DNA of 64,000 nucleotides from Effrenium voratum. Taxonomy: Eukaryota; Sar; Dinophyceae; Suessiales; Symbiodiniaceae. The stretch is from positions 378,501 through 442,500 of the forward strand of contig CAUJNA010003247.1 in assembly GCA_963377175.1 (NCBI GenBank), given 5' to 3'. Every line of letters begins with the position of its first letter. Within the stretch, counting starts at the first letter, position 1. The position numbers and the translations under genes were made by a program. Of the stretch, positions 44,001 through 54,213 are shown piece after piece. The notes under the pieces are model-generated. The model ran no database searches. It was not told the DNA's origin and saw only the letters and a program-made list of their open reading frames with translations.

Positions 44001-47000
44001 ACCGTGTCTGAACAGCTTTGCTTTGGGTGTGACTGTATTTTGTGTCTTTTATCTCCACCAAGCCCAAGCCCTGGCTAGCGCTGAGCGGACCGCTTTTGGC
44101 TTGGACCGCTCCTCGACCCGGGCGAAGCGCCATTTGATCATGGACCGGAAGAAGCTGTTGCCCCAGGCGTAGAGGTCCAACTCCGGCCCTGGCGAGCTTG
44201 GGCGCTCGCGAGAATTGATTCCCTCGAGGGTGGGTTTGGAGCCCGGTGGCTTGCAGGTAGAGGAGGGTTGGGAGCCCGATGGCTTGCGCCGGAAGGGGCT
44301 GAAATTCCCCGGACCAAACCACCATTGCCCTCTCCAGAATATGGGGTTCAAATCGCTTGCATCGGAAGGGGGTGTTTTTTCTTCCTGAACCGAACCAACA
44401 AGAGGTTGGAGTGAGGTTGGATGGTTTCCCTGTTTTTCTCTCCAAAATATGGGGGTTCAAATCCCACAACCACCAATCCAAACCACCCATGATCATGGGT
44501 CAACCCGGCAAATTCTGCATGAGCATGTGTCAAACATGGTAACTTACCAAACATGCGGTTGTGTTTTTCCTTATTATTTTTTTCTGGGGATTCCGTTTCA
44601 ACCAAGCTGAAAAAGGTATCCTCAACAAATATCGGAGGTGCGGGTGGTGTGCATACCACCCACACCTTGGCAGTATATACCGCTTGCACTTGCCTTCAGA
44701 CCTGCAGAACTGTCGCGCTCGCAGACCAAGAGAACACCGCGAGGCGGTTGAGTGCATTTACCTCCGAGGCCTAGAACGTACTTGCACCCAAACCCTAAGG
44801 GTCCATGTACCTTCTGAGGAAGGTCTTTCGAAGTGAGTGCTCCAGCACTGTCGTTCACCAAAAACATGCCCAGCATGGTCGGAGGCCCCATGTGCGTGCT
44901 GAGGCCTTTTTGGGGCCATATGGCTCAGAGGGGCTGGTCAAGGTCGCAAGGAAACGTTGTATGAGCATGTTTGATTTACACATGGTCCATGCACATTCTC
45001 AGGACGGTTTTTCGAACGCAAGATTCTGGGCAGCACGTGCCCCCGAAATGTGGCGGGAGGGCCCATGTACGTGCTTGGACACTTTCCGGGCCCAACCGCT
45101 CGATCCTAGGTGAGGGGCATATATCTTTCCACACACTAGCACTAATACTTCAATCAATTGTGTTGAACCCATGCCTTCCTTGCGCCCTTTTGACCCTTTG
45201 TTTTGTAGATCTTTCGACTGCAGTGCACCAAGTGGGTTAGAGCACGCTAGCCCAGGAATCCAACCCAACGATGCCAGTTTTGGGCAACTCGAAGAGGGGA
45301 CTAGAAACAAGCAGGTGCTGAGCAAACTGTGGCCTTTTTCTTGGTGTGGGGGTTTCGTGGCTGCGGGATTTGTAGCTGGACTAGTTTCATGCAGAGTTGG
45401 AGCCAATGCGTGAGTTCATTCAGGCTGCAATCAAGCGCTTTACTAACCCGATGCTGATGTTCAGAATATGCCTCCCCGAGAAACGCTTGAGGGAGCAGCA
45501 TGAATTAGGTCACTCATCATTGATAGCCGTTCGACAATGGCTAAATTGGCCTGGTAGTCCAACAACGCCAAACCTCATCAATGGTGCAGCGACCCATGAT
45601 GAGTGTGTTCAGACTGCCCATGCCCCGTGACGTTGGAGCCCTGCAGGAGGTAAAATCTGTGGGCCGTCAGGACTTGGAAACCGTTTTTGCTCAACTTGTC
45701 CAGTGTGTTCTGTAAAAAAACAAGCATGCAAGTTTGGGGCATGTGGGCGCTGATCGGAATGCACGCGTTACCCTCGATAACTGGCAACCCTGGCCTTTTT
45801 TAGAGCAATTCTGAAGCAATATATGCCTCAATTCTACAGTGCATTAAATTAGGATCTTCTGATTTGGCCTAGTGTCCAGGGTGGGCTCGAGGATATGACG
45901 TGTGGCTGCCTGACATTGAGGTTGGTAGCGCAAAAGGCAATGTGCCCCAAGCGAGGCCAGGCTGCTGTGTAAGTCAACCGCAACCCAGCTAGCGCTGGCA
46001 GCCTCGACAGCCAACCTTTACCGCGTAGCCCTTGACCCTGGTTATCCGTGTATGGGTCCACCAGGAAGACCTAGGCCGAATCGCCACACTCACAGATCAG
46101 TCATCATCTATTCAGGGTGCACGTCGTCTAGGTTTGGTGGGACCGCTAGGCCTAAATGAATGGAACCGGCTTCCAAGCGCACGCGGCATAGTTTGGGCAG
46201 CCCTGCAATTGTCTTCGAAAACAGCCCCAACCAGAGTATAACCAGACAATATATTACATTGGTGATCTGCCTGGATATGCAAGGCTTGCAGATTGACGCC
46301 CCCCTATTTTCAGCGAGAAACTGCGTGACACGTTGTTTTTTCTTTTTATTTTTTTTTGTCCGGGAGCTTCTCCTGACCAGTCTTCGCAACACCACAAGTT
46401 TGTTTCGCATGGGGTCCGGTCCAAGTAGCAACTATTGAAGCTATTGAAAGAAGACCTTCTATTGACACCTGCCCATGTACAACTGGTGGGCATGCAGGAG
46501 TCACTGATCGGGTGCGTTTGGGATGTGTTGAATTGGAAGCCCCTTTCTGACACCTATTCATGTACAGCATTCGCACAATTGTTTGAATAGGCTTTCTCAG
46601 TGCTTTCGGGATGACGGAACAGGAAGCCCTTGTTGAGCCATCTACCCACGTCTAGACAAATGGCTCAACATGTGCCTTGATTGGGCTGCACTGGGTGGGT
46701 TTTGCGGTTCCGCGGTGTTAGGAAGAATTTCAAGGCAATGCTTGGTTGAATGGTGATGCGAACCAAGCAGCGATAGATTTGCGTTAGATTCGTGAAAATT
46801 GCGTTAAATGACCGTGCTGGGCAACTTTCCAGCGTTAGATTTGCGTTAGATTTCGTTAGATTTCGTTAGACTCCCCATGAGCTGGCCGTGTCACGAAGCC
46901 CTCAACGCGGAAATGCGAATTTGAAGTGGCCAAATATTTGGAGGGTTGCCGAGCGCCTGACGAGCCGGCCCAGAATCCCGAATAATTCCTCATCAACCAA

Positions 47001-50000
47001 CCCTTCAGAATGCTGGTCTTGTCTCAAAACAAACGTGCGCAACTTGCCCCCACACTCGTCTCAGGCTGGGCCACTTAGAGGCTTGTGTGCTTTGTCGCAC
47101 ACGGCATGTCTGGAAAAAAAACAAATTCATCATGTTTTCCGGAAATTGGCTTTGCACCCCAAGGTGCAACCAAAGGTCCAATTTTGGAAACAAGCACACA
47201 CCTCAAAGCCCCCTCACGGCGTCGAGGCCATGAGTGTGTTTAAGGGCTTTGGGGTGAAGTACATCATCCTACTTGGACCCCATGCGAAACAAACTTGTAG
47301 TGTTGCGAACACTGGTCAGAAGAAGCTCCCGGAAAAAACAAAACGTGCCAAGCAAATTCTCGCCGGAAATGGGGGCGTCAAGCTGCAAGCCCTGCAAATC
47401 CAGGCATATGTTGCCTGGTTGGGTCTGTTTTCGAAGACAACTGCATCGCTCCCTGCTAAAACTGCGGCTTGCCCAAACTATGCCGCTTGCGCGCATGGAA
47501 GCTGGTTCCATTCAACAGGTTAAGGGGTCCCACCAAACCTAGACGATGTGCACCCTGAATAGATTATGACCGATTTGTGAGTGTGGCGATTCGGCCTAGG
47601 TCTTCCTGGTGGACCCATACACGGATAACCAGGGTCAAGGGCTACGCGGTAAAGGTTGGCTGTCGAGGCTGCCAGCGCTAGCTGGGTTGCGGTTGACTTA
47701 CACAGCAGCCTGGCCTCGCTTGGGGCACATTGCCTTTTGCGCTACCAACCTCAATGTCAGGCAGCCACACGTCATATCCTCGAGCCCACCCTGGACACTA
47801 GGCCAAATCAGAAGATCCTAATTTAATGCACTGTAGAATTGAGGCATATATTGCTTCAGAATTGCTTTAACAAAGGCCAGGGTTGCCAGTTATCGAGGGT
47901 AACGCGTGCATTCCGATCAGCGCCCACATGCCCCAAAAAGTGGAACACCAGTAGGCCGGGAAAACACACACACAAACTCAGCAATTGGCAAACTTGCAAC
48001 GCCTAAGGGCGCACGCATCAGGCCATCATCGACATCTTGGCAGAAGCCTTGCTCAGTAAAAACGGCTGAGCAGCCCCAGCTTCCAGAGTCGCACACTTGC
48101 ATGCTTGTTTTTTTACAGAACACACTGGACAAGTTGAGCAAAAACGGTTTCCAAGTCCTGACGGCCCACAGATTTTACCTCCTGCAGGGCTCCAACGTCA
48201 CGGGGCATGGGCAGTCTGAACACACTCATCATGGGTCGCTGCACCATTGATGAGGTTTGGCGTTGTTGGACTACCAGGCCAATTTAGCCATTGTCGAACG
48301 GCTATCAATGATGAGTGACCTAATTCATGCTGCTCCCTCAAGCGTTTCTCGGGGAGGCATGTTCTGAACATCAGCATCGGGTTAGTAAAGCGCTTGATTG
48401 CAGCCTGAATGAACTCACGCATTGGCTCCAACTCTGCATGAGACTAGTCCAGCTACAAATCCCGCAGCCACGAAACCCCCAAACCAAGAAAAAGGCCACA
48501 GTTTGCTCAGCACCTGCTTGTTTCTAGTCCCCTCTTCGAGTTGCCCAAAACTGGCATCGTTGGGTTGGATTTCTGGGCTAGCGTGCTCTAACCCACTTGA
48601 TGCACTGCAGTCGAAAGATCTACAAAACAAAGGGTCAAAAGGCGCAAGGAAGGCATGGGTTGAACACAAGTGATTGAAGCATTAGTGCTAGAGTGTGGAA
48701 AGATATATGCCCCTCACCTAGGATCGAGCGGTTGGGCCCGGAAAGTGTCCAAGCACATACATGGGCCCTCCCTGCATGCTGGCCACATTTTGGGGGCAAA
48801 TGCCGCCTAGAATCTCGCGATCGAAAAGCCAGACCATGTGGGGTGCTTAGTTACAGATCGGTGTTGTTGGTCCCCCTATGCCCACCTGCTGCCCCAAAAG
48901 TGTCTCAGCATGGACGCGGCCTCAAACCTGGTCTTAGCATGTACGGGAATTAGAAGTACTTCCTCAGAAGCTAAGCGGGACCCTAAGGGACAGAAACTAG
49001 CCAGAAGAATGCTGTAAGCTGCTCTAAAATTCCGTTTCTTTTTTAGCGAGGGTCGGGACCTAGGTCTCTTTGCATTTTGGTCTGTTTGCAATCCCCGAAG
49101 CGTCCAAGGCAACGAGCATCGGGTCGGAAATTGGATCGCAATGCTCTCAAATGCGCTTCTCCCACATCTGACCTACCACCCCCAAACCGCCTCCCCAGTT
49201 TAGTGGGATACACAGCCACTTATAGCCACTACCCGGGTAGCACCCCTTAACATGCCAACTCCTCCAGGAGGATGCCTTGGACTCCGTGCCGATTCATGTA
49301 TTTTTCGGATGCGCCTCGTATGGCCTGGTGGTAGGGCTCGAACTCATAAGGCGTCTCTGCAAAAATGGAATCCAGCAGCACCGTGAGCGTGGTGTTCCTT
49401 TCCCGGGCCGCTCATGGCGTGGCTTGTTCTCAGGCTTGTTTTGACTCCGCCTGGGGCTTGAAAGGAAACCAACAGCTACAGCCGCGGACATTTTTGTTGA
49501 CACAAACCCTGATGGACGCTGCTAGAAAAGGGATCATGACCCACCAAAAGCGTTCATAGCTAGTGACCCAAACGGGTCAGAACAAGGGAAGCCTTTTCGG
49601 GGTTGACCTAGTGAAGTTCACCCAAAACCGGGAGCGGTTCCTTAAACCCTGACGGACTACAGCCGCCATTTCATGTTTAGGATTGCCCGCGCTTGGTAAG
49701 CGGCTCTTAAAAAGGTGCAGCTGAAAACCAGGGATCTGGTTGGCCAGTGGGTGGGAATCAATCACCTGAAAGAAAGCTTTCAGGACTCTCTTGGTTCAGT
49801 TTTCCATCTACAGCGGCCTTTTGGAAGCTTCAATGTCCGGGTGAAACATGAAAACGAGAACCAGGGTCCCAAAGCGTGTCAGGGTAGAAAATGTAGACCC
49901 TGGAAAAGAATCCAACAGTTAGGTCCTTGCCACTTCTGCGCAACGTGCCTCGTACTACGAGAAGGACAAAATCCATTTTGCACCAGTTGGCAAGGGCTTT

Positions 50001-53000
50001 ATCCCATTCATGGCCCAGTGGATCCATTTACCAGTATAGTAGGTAACCAAGGGCTTGCCACCAGATATAAAAACCAAAAGGAAAATATTGTGAGCCACAC
50101 CCAAGTTGGGTACTTGGGATCCCCATAGGCCAGTGGATCCGTTTGCATGGTAGGTCAAGGGCTTGCCGCCATTGAAAAGAAAAAGAACCATGGGGCAACA
50201 GCCAAATCGTACCCCCAGTGAACATCCCAGTCCCCACTAAAATAGGCTCTAAGATGGGTGGGTGAATTCACCTATCCAACCTACATGGGATCCCAAGACG
50301 GTTTTGACCACCACACCCAAAATCGGTACGTTGGATCGGTTCGGAGTTTGTTTGTTTTTTCTGCGGCGCAAGGCTCAGCAGGTCCCGGTACTCCGCCGGC
50401 GGAGTCCGCGCGATCACATGGCTCCTACTCCCAGAGAACTGGGCTGCCCGTTCTCAGATCCGCGAACAGTTTTTCACCCCCGCAATCGCCCACTGAATTC
50501 TCCTACTCGAGGCAAATAGCATTTGGGCCGAGCCTCAAAGGGTGAAGTTTAAAACCATCCAAAAGGGAAATGAACTCGGTTGCTTTCTGATCCCCCGAGA
50601 AAAGTGACGAACTTTTAGTGGGTTAAATGGAAACTAACCGGATGGCTGGGAGCCACCAAGAGAACCTTCTCGAGGAAACCAGCCCGGGTATGAGAGGTGG
50701 GACGTGGTGGGGCCCTGCTTTTAGAATGCTCCAAACGCGGGTTCCATGTTACTGTGGAAGAAAATATCAAAGCGAGAATCCCACGGTGCCTAATTGCTTA
50801 CAAAAGGCAGGGGCTGCCCAGAAGTGTTCTACCACAACCATGCGATGCTGTCGCTCCCTTCGACAGTTCAGCCTCCAGCCCCATCCGCAATCAGTGGGGA
50901 TTCAGCTTGGGGTGCGGGCCGCCCCAGATGGGCATTTGGCAACCATAGGGCCCATGACCGAATCAAGCAACATGCATGCGGAAATCATGCCGGACTTATA
51001 CTCAACAAGCTGGTTAGCTTGGTTGCTTGCAAACTCTTAAGACATTTTGTGGGTTCAAATCGGAAACCGCTGGAGTTCACGTCAAAAGATTGAACCCACT
51101 AGCAATCAAGGGTTTGCCATGGTTTGAATACGTTTGCCTTAGAGCCCGCGGTTTGCCTTAGGCCGTTGCGGTGGGTTCATCCCAGGCAGGGGTGGGTCCA
51201 ACCCTTGGAATAGCTACCTTGGGCCCAAGCGGAAGACAGGCCGAGGCCAAGGACCTTTTGTTTGTTGCCCGGGAAATGGAACTGCCATAGAATTCCAGGG
51301 CTCAACCCCTCCAATCTGCGACCTGGCGATGTTGCCCCAAGGTCAAGAAATCGCGAAATCGCGTGCGCGGAAGTGGGAGAGAGCGCGCTCATTGTCCACA
51401 TCCAAATCAGCCGAAGATCCAAACAATCAGCATGAAACAATTCAATCACAAACCGGGCACTTGTTGGTCTGGTGGCGGTGAAACCCGCTAAGCTTGCCCA
51501 AGAAGGCACCTGTTTGTTTCTTTCGGCTGGGGATTCCTCTCCCTCCAAGGGTCAAAACCCGAATCGTACCCCCAGTGAACATCTCAATCCAACCACTAAA
51601 ATAGGTTCTAAAATGGGGGGTGAATTGACCTACCAACCAAACTAAGATCCCAAAACGGTGTTGACCACCACGCCATATCATATGTGGTGGTCAAAACCGT
51701 TTGGGCTCCCATTTTGGTAGGTGAATTCACCACCCATTGCCCCGCTTTTGGGTACTTGGGATCCACTGATTTTAACATCTCCTCATGTACGCCGGGAGGA
51801 AGGCCTTCAGCGTGTCCGCCGCACCGCTGCTGGGCTTCCTAAGCTCGGATCAAGAATGGTCCTCCAGTAGGGAGCTTAGAATAAGACTCCCCCCCAAAAG
51901 AAACATCCCCCACAGCATTGGTTTCTGGAGAATAAGTTGGTACCCGATTTTTGTCTGTAGTCTATTTTAGTAGGAGAACCCTCCCAAGGAAGAAAGGGTG
52001 AGAAAGGCCACTGGGGGACCTAGCCTTGGGCGACCTGGGAATCCAAGCTCACCTAGCGAGCCCAGGTGAAACTGTCCCGAATCCAAAAGCGCCCAAGCGC
52101 TCGGTTACCGACAGCCAGATCCGAGGTTTAAAAACGCGTTGTCGCTTAAGACTTCCCGACTCCCTTGAACTTGCTCGCCGCAAGGGTTTCAGGTAATCCT
52201 TTGGTGGTTTGGATTGGTGGGATTTGAACCTCTGGTTCTTGTGGACAGGAAGTCCCCCTCGTAAACCTCCAAGTCACCAATGCAAGCCAGCGGTGGCTTT
52301 TGCTTGCAAAAAGTGGGCGAGCCTATGGAATGAATGGCTGCCTGAGGCTCCCACGATTTGTGCCGCAAGTTGAGCCGCTTGCCCCAAATCAGTTGTTTGG
52401 TTCACATACCAAGAGTCAGCTTCCGATGAGTTACCCGGCCCTGTCGAAGCTCTGGCAAACCATGCGAGAGAGGCCGTACACCACACACCAAAACATAGGC
52501 AACCAAATCCGCCGACCCCATGCCTGGTCCAGAATGGACCATGCTTTCGGCATGGGGGCGGTGTGTTCTGTGTTGCTTTTGTTGATATGCTTTCTATAAG
52601 TTTAATGTGAATATGATTATGTAGATATATATATATATATAACCTATATGTCCCTTGGGGCGGCCCTTGGGGCTGGTTTCTACGTCGGCTGGATTTCTGG
52701 ATTTCTGGATTTCTGGATCTCTGGATTTCTGGATTTCAGGAATTCTGGATTTCCCCACCCCTCCCCCCCCCTCCCCCACCTCCCCCCCCCCAGTCCTTCC
52801 GTAGTCTTCCGTAGTGTTCCGGCTTCTTCCCGTAGTCTTCCGTAGTCTTCCGGCTTCTTCCAGTAATCTTTCGTAATCTTTCGGCTTCTTCCCGTAATCT
52901 TCCGTAGTCTTCCGGCTTCTTCCCGTAGTCTTCCGTGGTCTTCCGCCTTCTTCCCGTAATCTTCCGTAATCTTTCGGCTTCTTCCAGTAGTCTTCCGTAG

Positions 53001-54213
53001 TCTTCCGTAGTCTTCCGGCTTCTTCCCGTAGTCTTCCGTAGTCTTCCGTAGTCTTCCAGCTTCTTCCCGTAGTCTTCCGAAATCTTTCAAGCTTCTTCCC
53101 GTAAATTTCCGCAATCTTTCCGGCTTCTTCTCCTAGTCTTCCGATACTGTTTCGGGACCAAACAACGCGCGTGTCCTGTGCTTTCGGGCTTCTTCCCTAG
53201 GCTTCGGGTAGTCTTCCCCCACCCCTCCGCCCCCCCCTGTGTCTGTCTATGTCTGTCTACGTATCTGCATCTGTCTTCGTGTCCGCGAAGACCCCCCCTG
53301 CCCCTGCGTGTCTGTCTGTGTCTCTTTGTGTCTGTCTGGGTCTGTCTGCGTCTGTCTTCGTGTCCGCGAAGACCCCTTGCGTGTCTGTCTCTGTCTCTTT
53401 GTGTCTGTCTGTGTCTGTCTGTGTCTGTCTACGTATCTGCGTCTTTCTTCGTGTCCCCCCCCCCCCCCCATCCCGCGTGTCTGTCTGTGTATTTGTGTCT
53501 GTCTGGCTCTGTCTGCGTCTGCCTGCGCATCTGCGTCTGTCTTCGTGTCCGCGAAGACCCTCCCCCCCGTTGCGTGTCTGTCTGCGTGTCTTTGTGTTTG
53601 TCTGTGTCTGTCTACATATCGCGTGCTTTCTCTCGTCCCGGGCCGAAATTCTAAGGTGTGTGGGGGCGGCGGAACCAGGCCGCAGGCCATTAAATAAGCA
53701 AAAGCCAACCGAACCAACCAAGCCAACCGCACCAACATGCACCAACCAATCCAAACTAAACATACACAAACAAACAAACAAATCTAGGGGTACCTTCCCC
53801 ATTCTTTCCAGGGATCCTTCCTTCCAGAAAACCTACAGAAACCCAGGGAAACACCTGGAAAATAACGATGGTTGAAAAGAATGAATGGGAAAGGAATCAC
53901 CCCTTAGAACAAAGTGACAACTAAACATATATAAATTCACCAACTTTAACCCACCCAATTAACCAACCACTCTAACCACTCCAGACAAACCAACCAACGT
54001 AAACCCTCCATTTCGCCTCACTTCCCAAGTTGACTGCCCAAAAAAAGTTTGAACTTCTTATTTACCACTAAAATGGTCTTTCCAAAAAATGCAAAGTCCA
54101 CCAACTCAGGAAGTGAGTCGCCCCCTCCCCCCCCCCCCCCCCGCGGTTTTTTTGGGCCCCGGCCGGCTGGTTGTCATGGTCTTGGCGCGGGCCTTGGCAT
54201 CCTGCGCCAGCGC
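32843..54213 (-). CDS. ATS1: Plastid-type glycerol-3-phosphate acyltransferase, 16 exons, N-terminus missing
   Basis: The enzyme acylates glycerol-3-phosphate at sn-1 using acyl-ACP, the first step of plastid glycerolipid synthesis. Exons: 54213-54164, 51838-51793, 50390-50375, 49409-49314, 44188-44112, 43509-43468, 42427-42362, 41497-41423, 40717-40687, 39333-39240, 38952-38915, 38332-38290, 37346-37268, 36022-35973, 34766-34679 and 32980-32843 (TGA stop). They sum to 1029 nt, 342 aa, all junctions in frame. Family blocks: NHQTEADPQ (H124-x4-D129, catalytic), [33 protein letters not shown] (about 214-224), FAPAEFD and [10 protein letters not shown], in the order and spacing of plant ATS1. 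The N-terminal helical domain is present from [11 protein letters not shown]; start codon and plastid leader are not. Donors are GC in 13 of 15 introns, GT once, and GA once at 44111 (a GT at 44117 is an alternative). The last exon's end is less certain. Confidence 0.92.
33008..33127 (+). mobile_element. MITE-like family F, copy 1 (120 bp)
   Basis: Ends CACTGTGGATGG and CCATCCACAGTA form the inverted repeat. The interior shares GGTGGTGCAGGATTTCGTCC with 62954-63073. It lies about 26 bp from the acceptor of the last GPAT exon. Confidence 0.65.
33170..33280 (+). repeat. Dispersed repeat family B, subtype 2
   Basis: Carries the head CAACTTTTAGTGGGG, then CACTAAACACTAAAAAGCC and the tail GCTGGGAGCCACCAAG. 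In the last GPAT intron. Confidence 0.65.
34981..35036 (+). repeat. (CT)n microsatellite
   Basis: About 28 CT units. In a GPAT intron. Confidence 0.9.
35335..35410 (+). repeat. MITE-like family D, partial copy
   Basis: The left end CTCACTCCTGAGCGGATTGG and the following GGCCAGAAAAAGTCC match family D. The right terminus is missing. Confidence 0.45.
35825..35935 (+). repeat. Dispersed repeat family B, diverged
   Basis: Shares CAGATCCCCTGCTAAAAGT with subtype 2, then an A-rich body. It adjoins GPAT exon 35973-36022. Confidence 0.45.
36070..36179 (+). repeat. Dispersed repeat family B, subtype 1
   Basis: The clearest copy: GACTAACTTTTAGTGG, AAAACCCATTAGTTGGC and AAAGTCCTAACATCCAAGC. Confidence 0.7.
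36345..36442 (+). repeat. Dispersed repeat family C, copy 3
   Basis: Shares GCTAAGTGGATTTGGATTTC and ATGTTTCCCAACAACAACCA with the other C copies. In a GPAT intron. Confidence 0.7.
38391..38570 (+). mobile_element. MITE-like family D, copy with internal tandem duplication
   Basis: The left end CTTCCTGAGTGGATTGGAC and right end AACTCGGGAAGTGAG are inverted relatives. A unit of about 70 bp (CTGAGTGGATTGGAC ... GGGCTTCCTCAAAAGTA) is present twice. In a GPAT intron. Confidence 0.6.
39410..39497 (-). mobile_element. MITE-like family G, copy 2 (88 bp)
   Basis: Ends ATGGCTGTGGCTCAAA and TTTGAGCCATACCCAT are inverted. The interior ACCAAAGACTAAAACC is the complement of the motif in 8083-8190. In a GPAT intron. 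Confidence 0.65.
40161..40235 (+). repeat. MITE-like family F, partial copy
   Basis: TACTGTGGATG and GAAATCCTGCAC match one terminus of family F. The other end is not intact. In a GPAT intron. Confidence 0.4.
43030..43152 (+). repeat. Tandem repeat, about 48 bp x 2.5
   Basis: The unit AGCCAGAAGTCGATGACTCC then CGCTGAAATGGATTGGAGATCC... is repeated three times with one- or two-base differences. In a GPAT intron. Confidence 0.9.
44797..46428 (+). repeat. Left arm of a 4.2-kb inverted repeat
   Basis: The left arm matches the complement of 47270-48987. Long stretches are nearly identical: the inverted copies of 45849-46061 read the same 70 codons, and those of 45397-45630 differ at one codon of 77. 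The outer parts (44797-45060) are more diverged. The short open frames inside are conserved only because the DNA is; no domain is recognised. It lies within the GPAT intron 49313-44189 and fills most of it. Confidence 0.9.
46429..47269. other. Loop between the inverted-repeat arms
   Basis: About 840 bp of unpaired spacer. It contains a cluster of short GCGTTAGATTT / TTCGTTAGATT direct repeats at 46781-46873. No gene is recognised. Confidence 0.6.
47270..48987 (-). repeat. Right arm of a 4.2-kb inverted repeat
   Basis: The inverted partner of 44797-46428. It carries 158 bp (about 47937-48094) that the left arm lacks. At the matching left-arm site, CCCCAA joins directly to ACTTGCATGC (seen in the right-arm sense). 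Confidence 0.9.
50575..50665 (+). repeat. Dispersed repeat family B, subtype 2
   Basis: Head GTGACGAACTTTTAGTGGG and tail GGCTGGGAGCCACCAAG. In a GPAT intron. Confidence 0.6.
51855..52023 (+). mobile_element. MITE-like family A, copy 4 (169 bp)
   Basis: The right end CACTGGGGGACCTAG and left GGTCCTCCAGTAG are typical, with CTGTAGTCTATTTTAGTAGG inside. The extreme left bases are altered and about 45 bp are inserted near the left end. It stops about 15 bp before the acceptor of the GPAT exon starting at 51838. Confidence 0.72.
52691..52760 (+). repeat. 8-bp tandem repeat
   Basis: About eight units of GGATTTCT with single-base variants. Confidence 0.85.
52800..53135 (+). repeat. Minisatellite of TCTTCCGTAG / CTTCTTCCCG units
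   Basis: About 335 bp of units near CGTAGTCTTCCGGCTTCTTC. On the minus strand it reads as repeated [12 protein letters not shown] codons, but nothing else suggests it is translated. In the GPAT intron 54163-51839. Confidence 0.85.
53235..53630 (+). repeat. GTCT/TGTC simple-repeat tract
   Basis: About 400 bp of GTCTGTCTGTGTCTG-like units, broken by three or four similar segments containing TTCGTGTCCGCGAAGACCC and a C homopolymer. Confidence 0.85.
54017..54117 (+). mobile_element. MITE-like family D, best copy (101 bp)
   Basis: Ends CTCACTTCCCAAGTTG and CAACTCAGGAAGTGAG pair over about 16 bp. It is flanked by TCGC on both sides (54013-54016 and 54118-54121), a perfect 4-bp target duplication. 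It sits about 45 bp past the end of the GPAT exon 54213-54164. Confidence 0.85.

Noticed and set aside
45397..48431. Pairs of short frames with identical proteins (70 and 77 codons)
   Set aside because: They are identical because they lie in the two arms of an inverted repeat, not because of protein conservation.
52195..52290. GGATTTGAACC next to GATTGGTGGG as a tRNA gene
   Set aside because: On the minus strand GGTTCAAATCC looks like a tRNA T-arm/B box, and similar strings occur near 44455, but no acceptor stem, D-arm or anticodon arm can be folded. At most a tRNA-derived short repeat.
52680..53114. 144-codon minus frame with [15 protein letters not shown] repeats
   Set aside because: Encoded entirely by a minisatellite inside a GPAT intron; no sign of selection on the protein.
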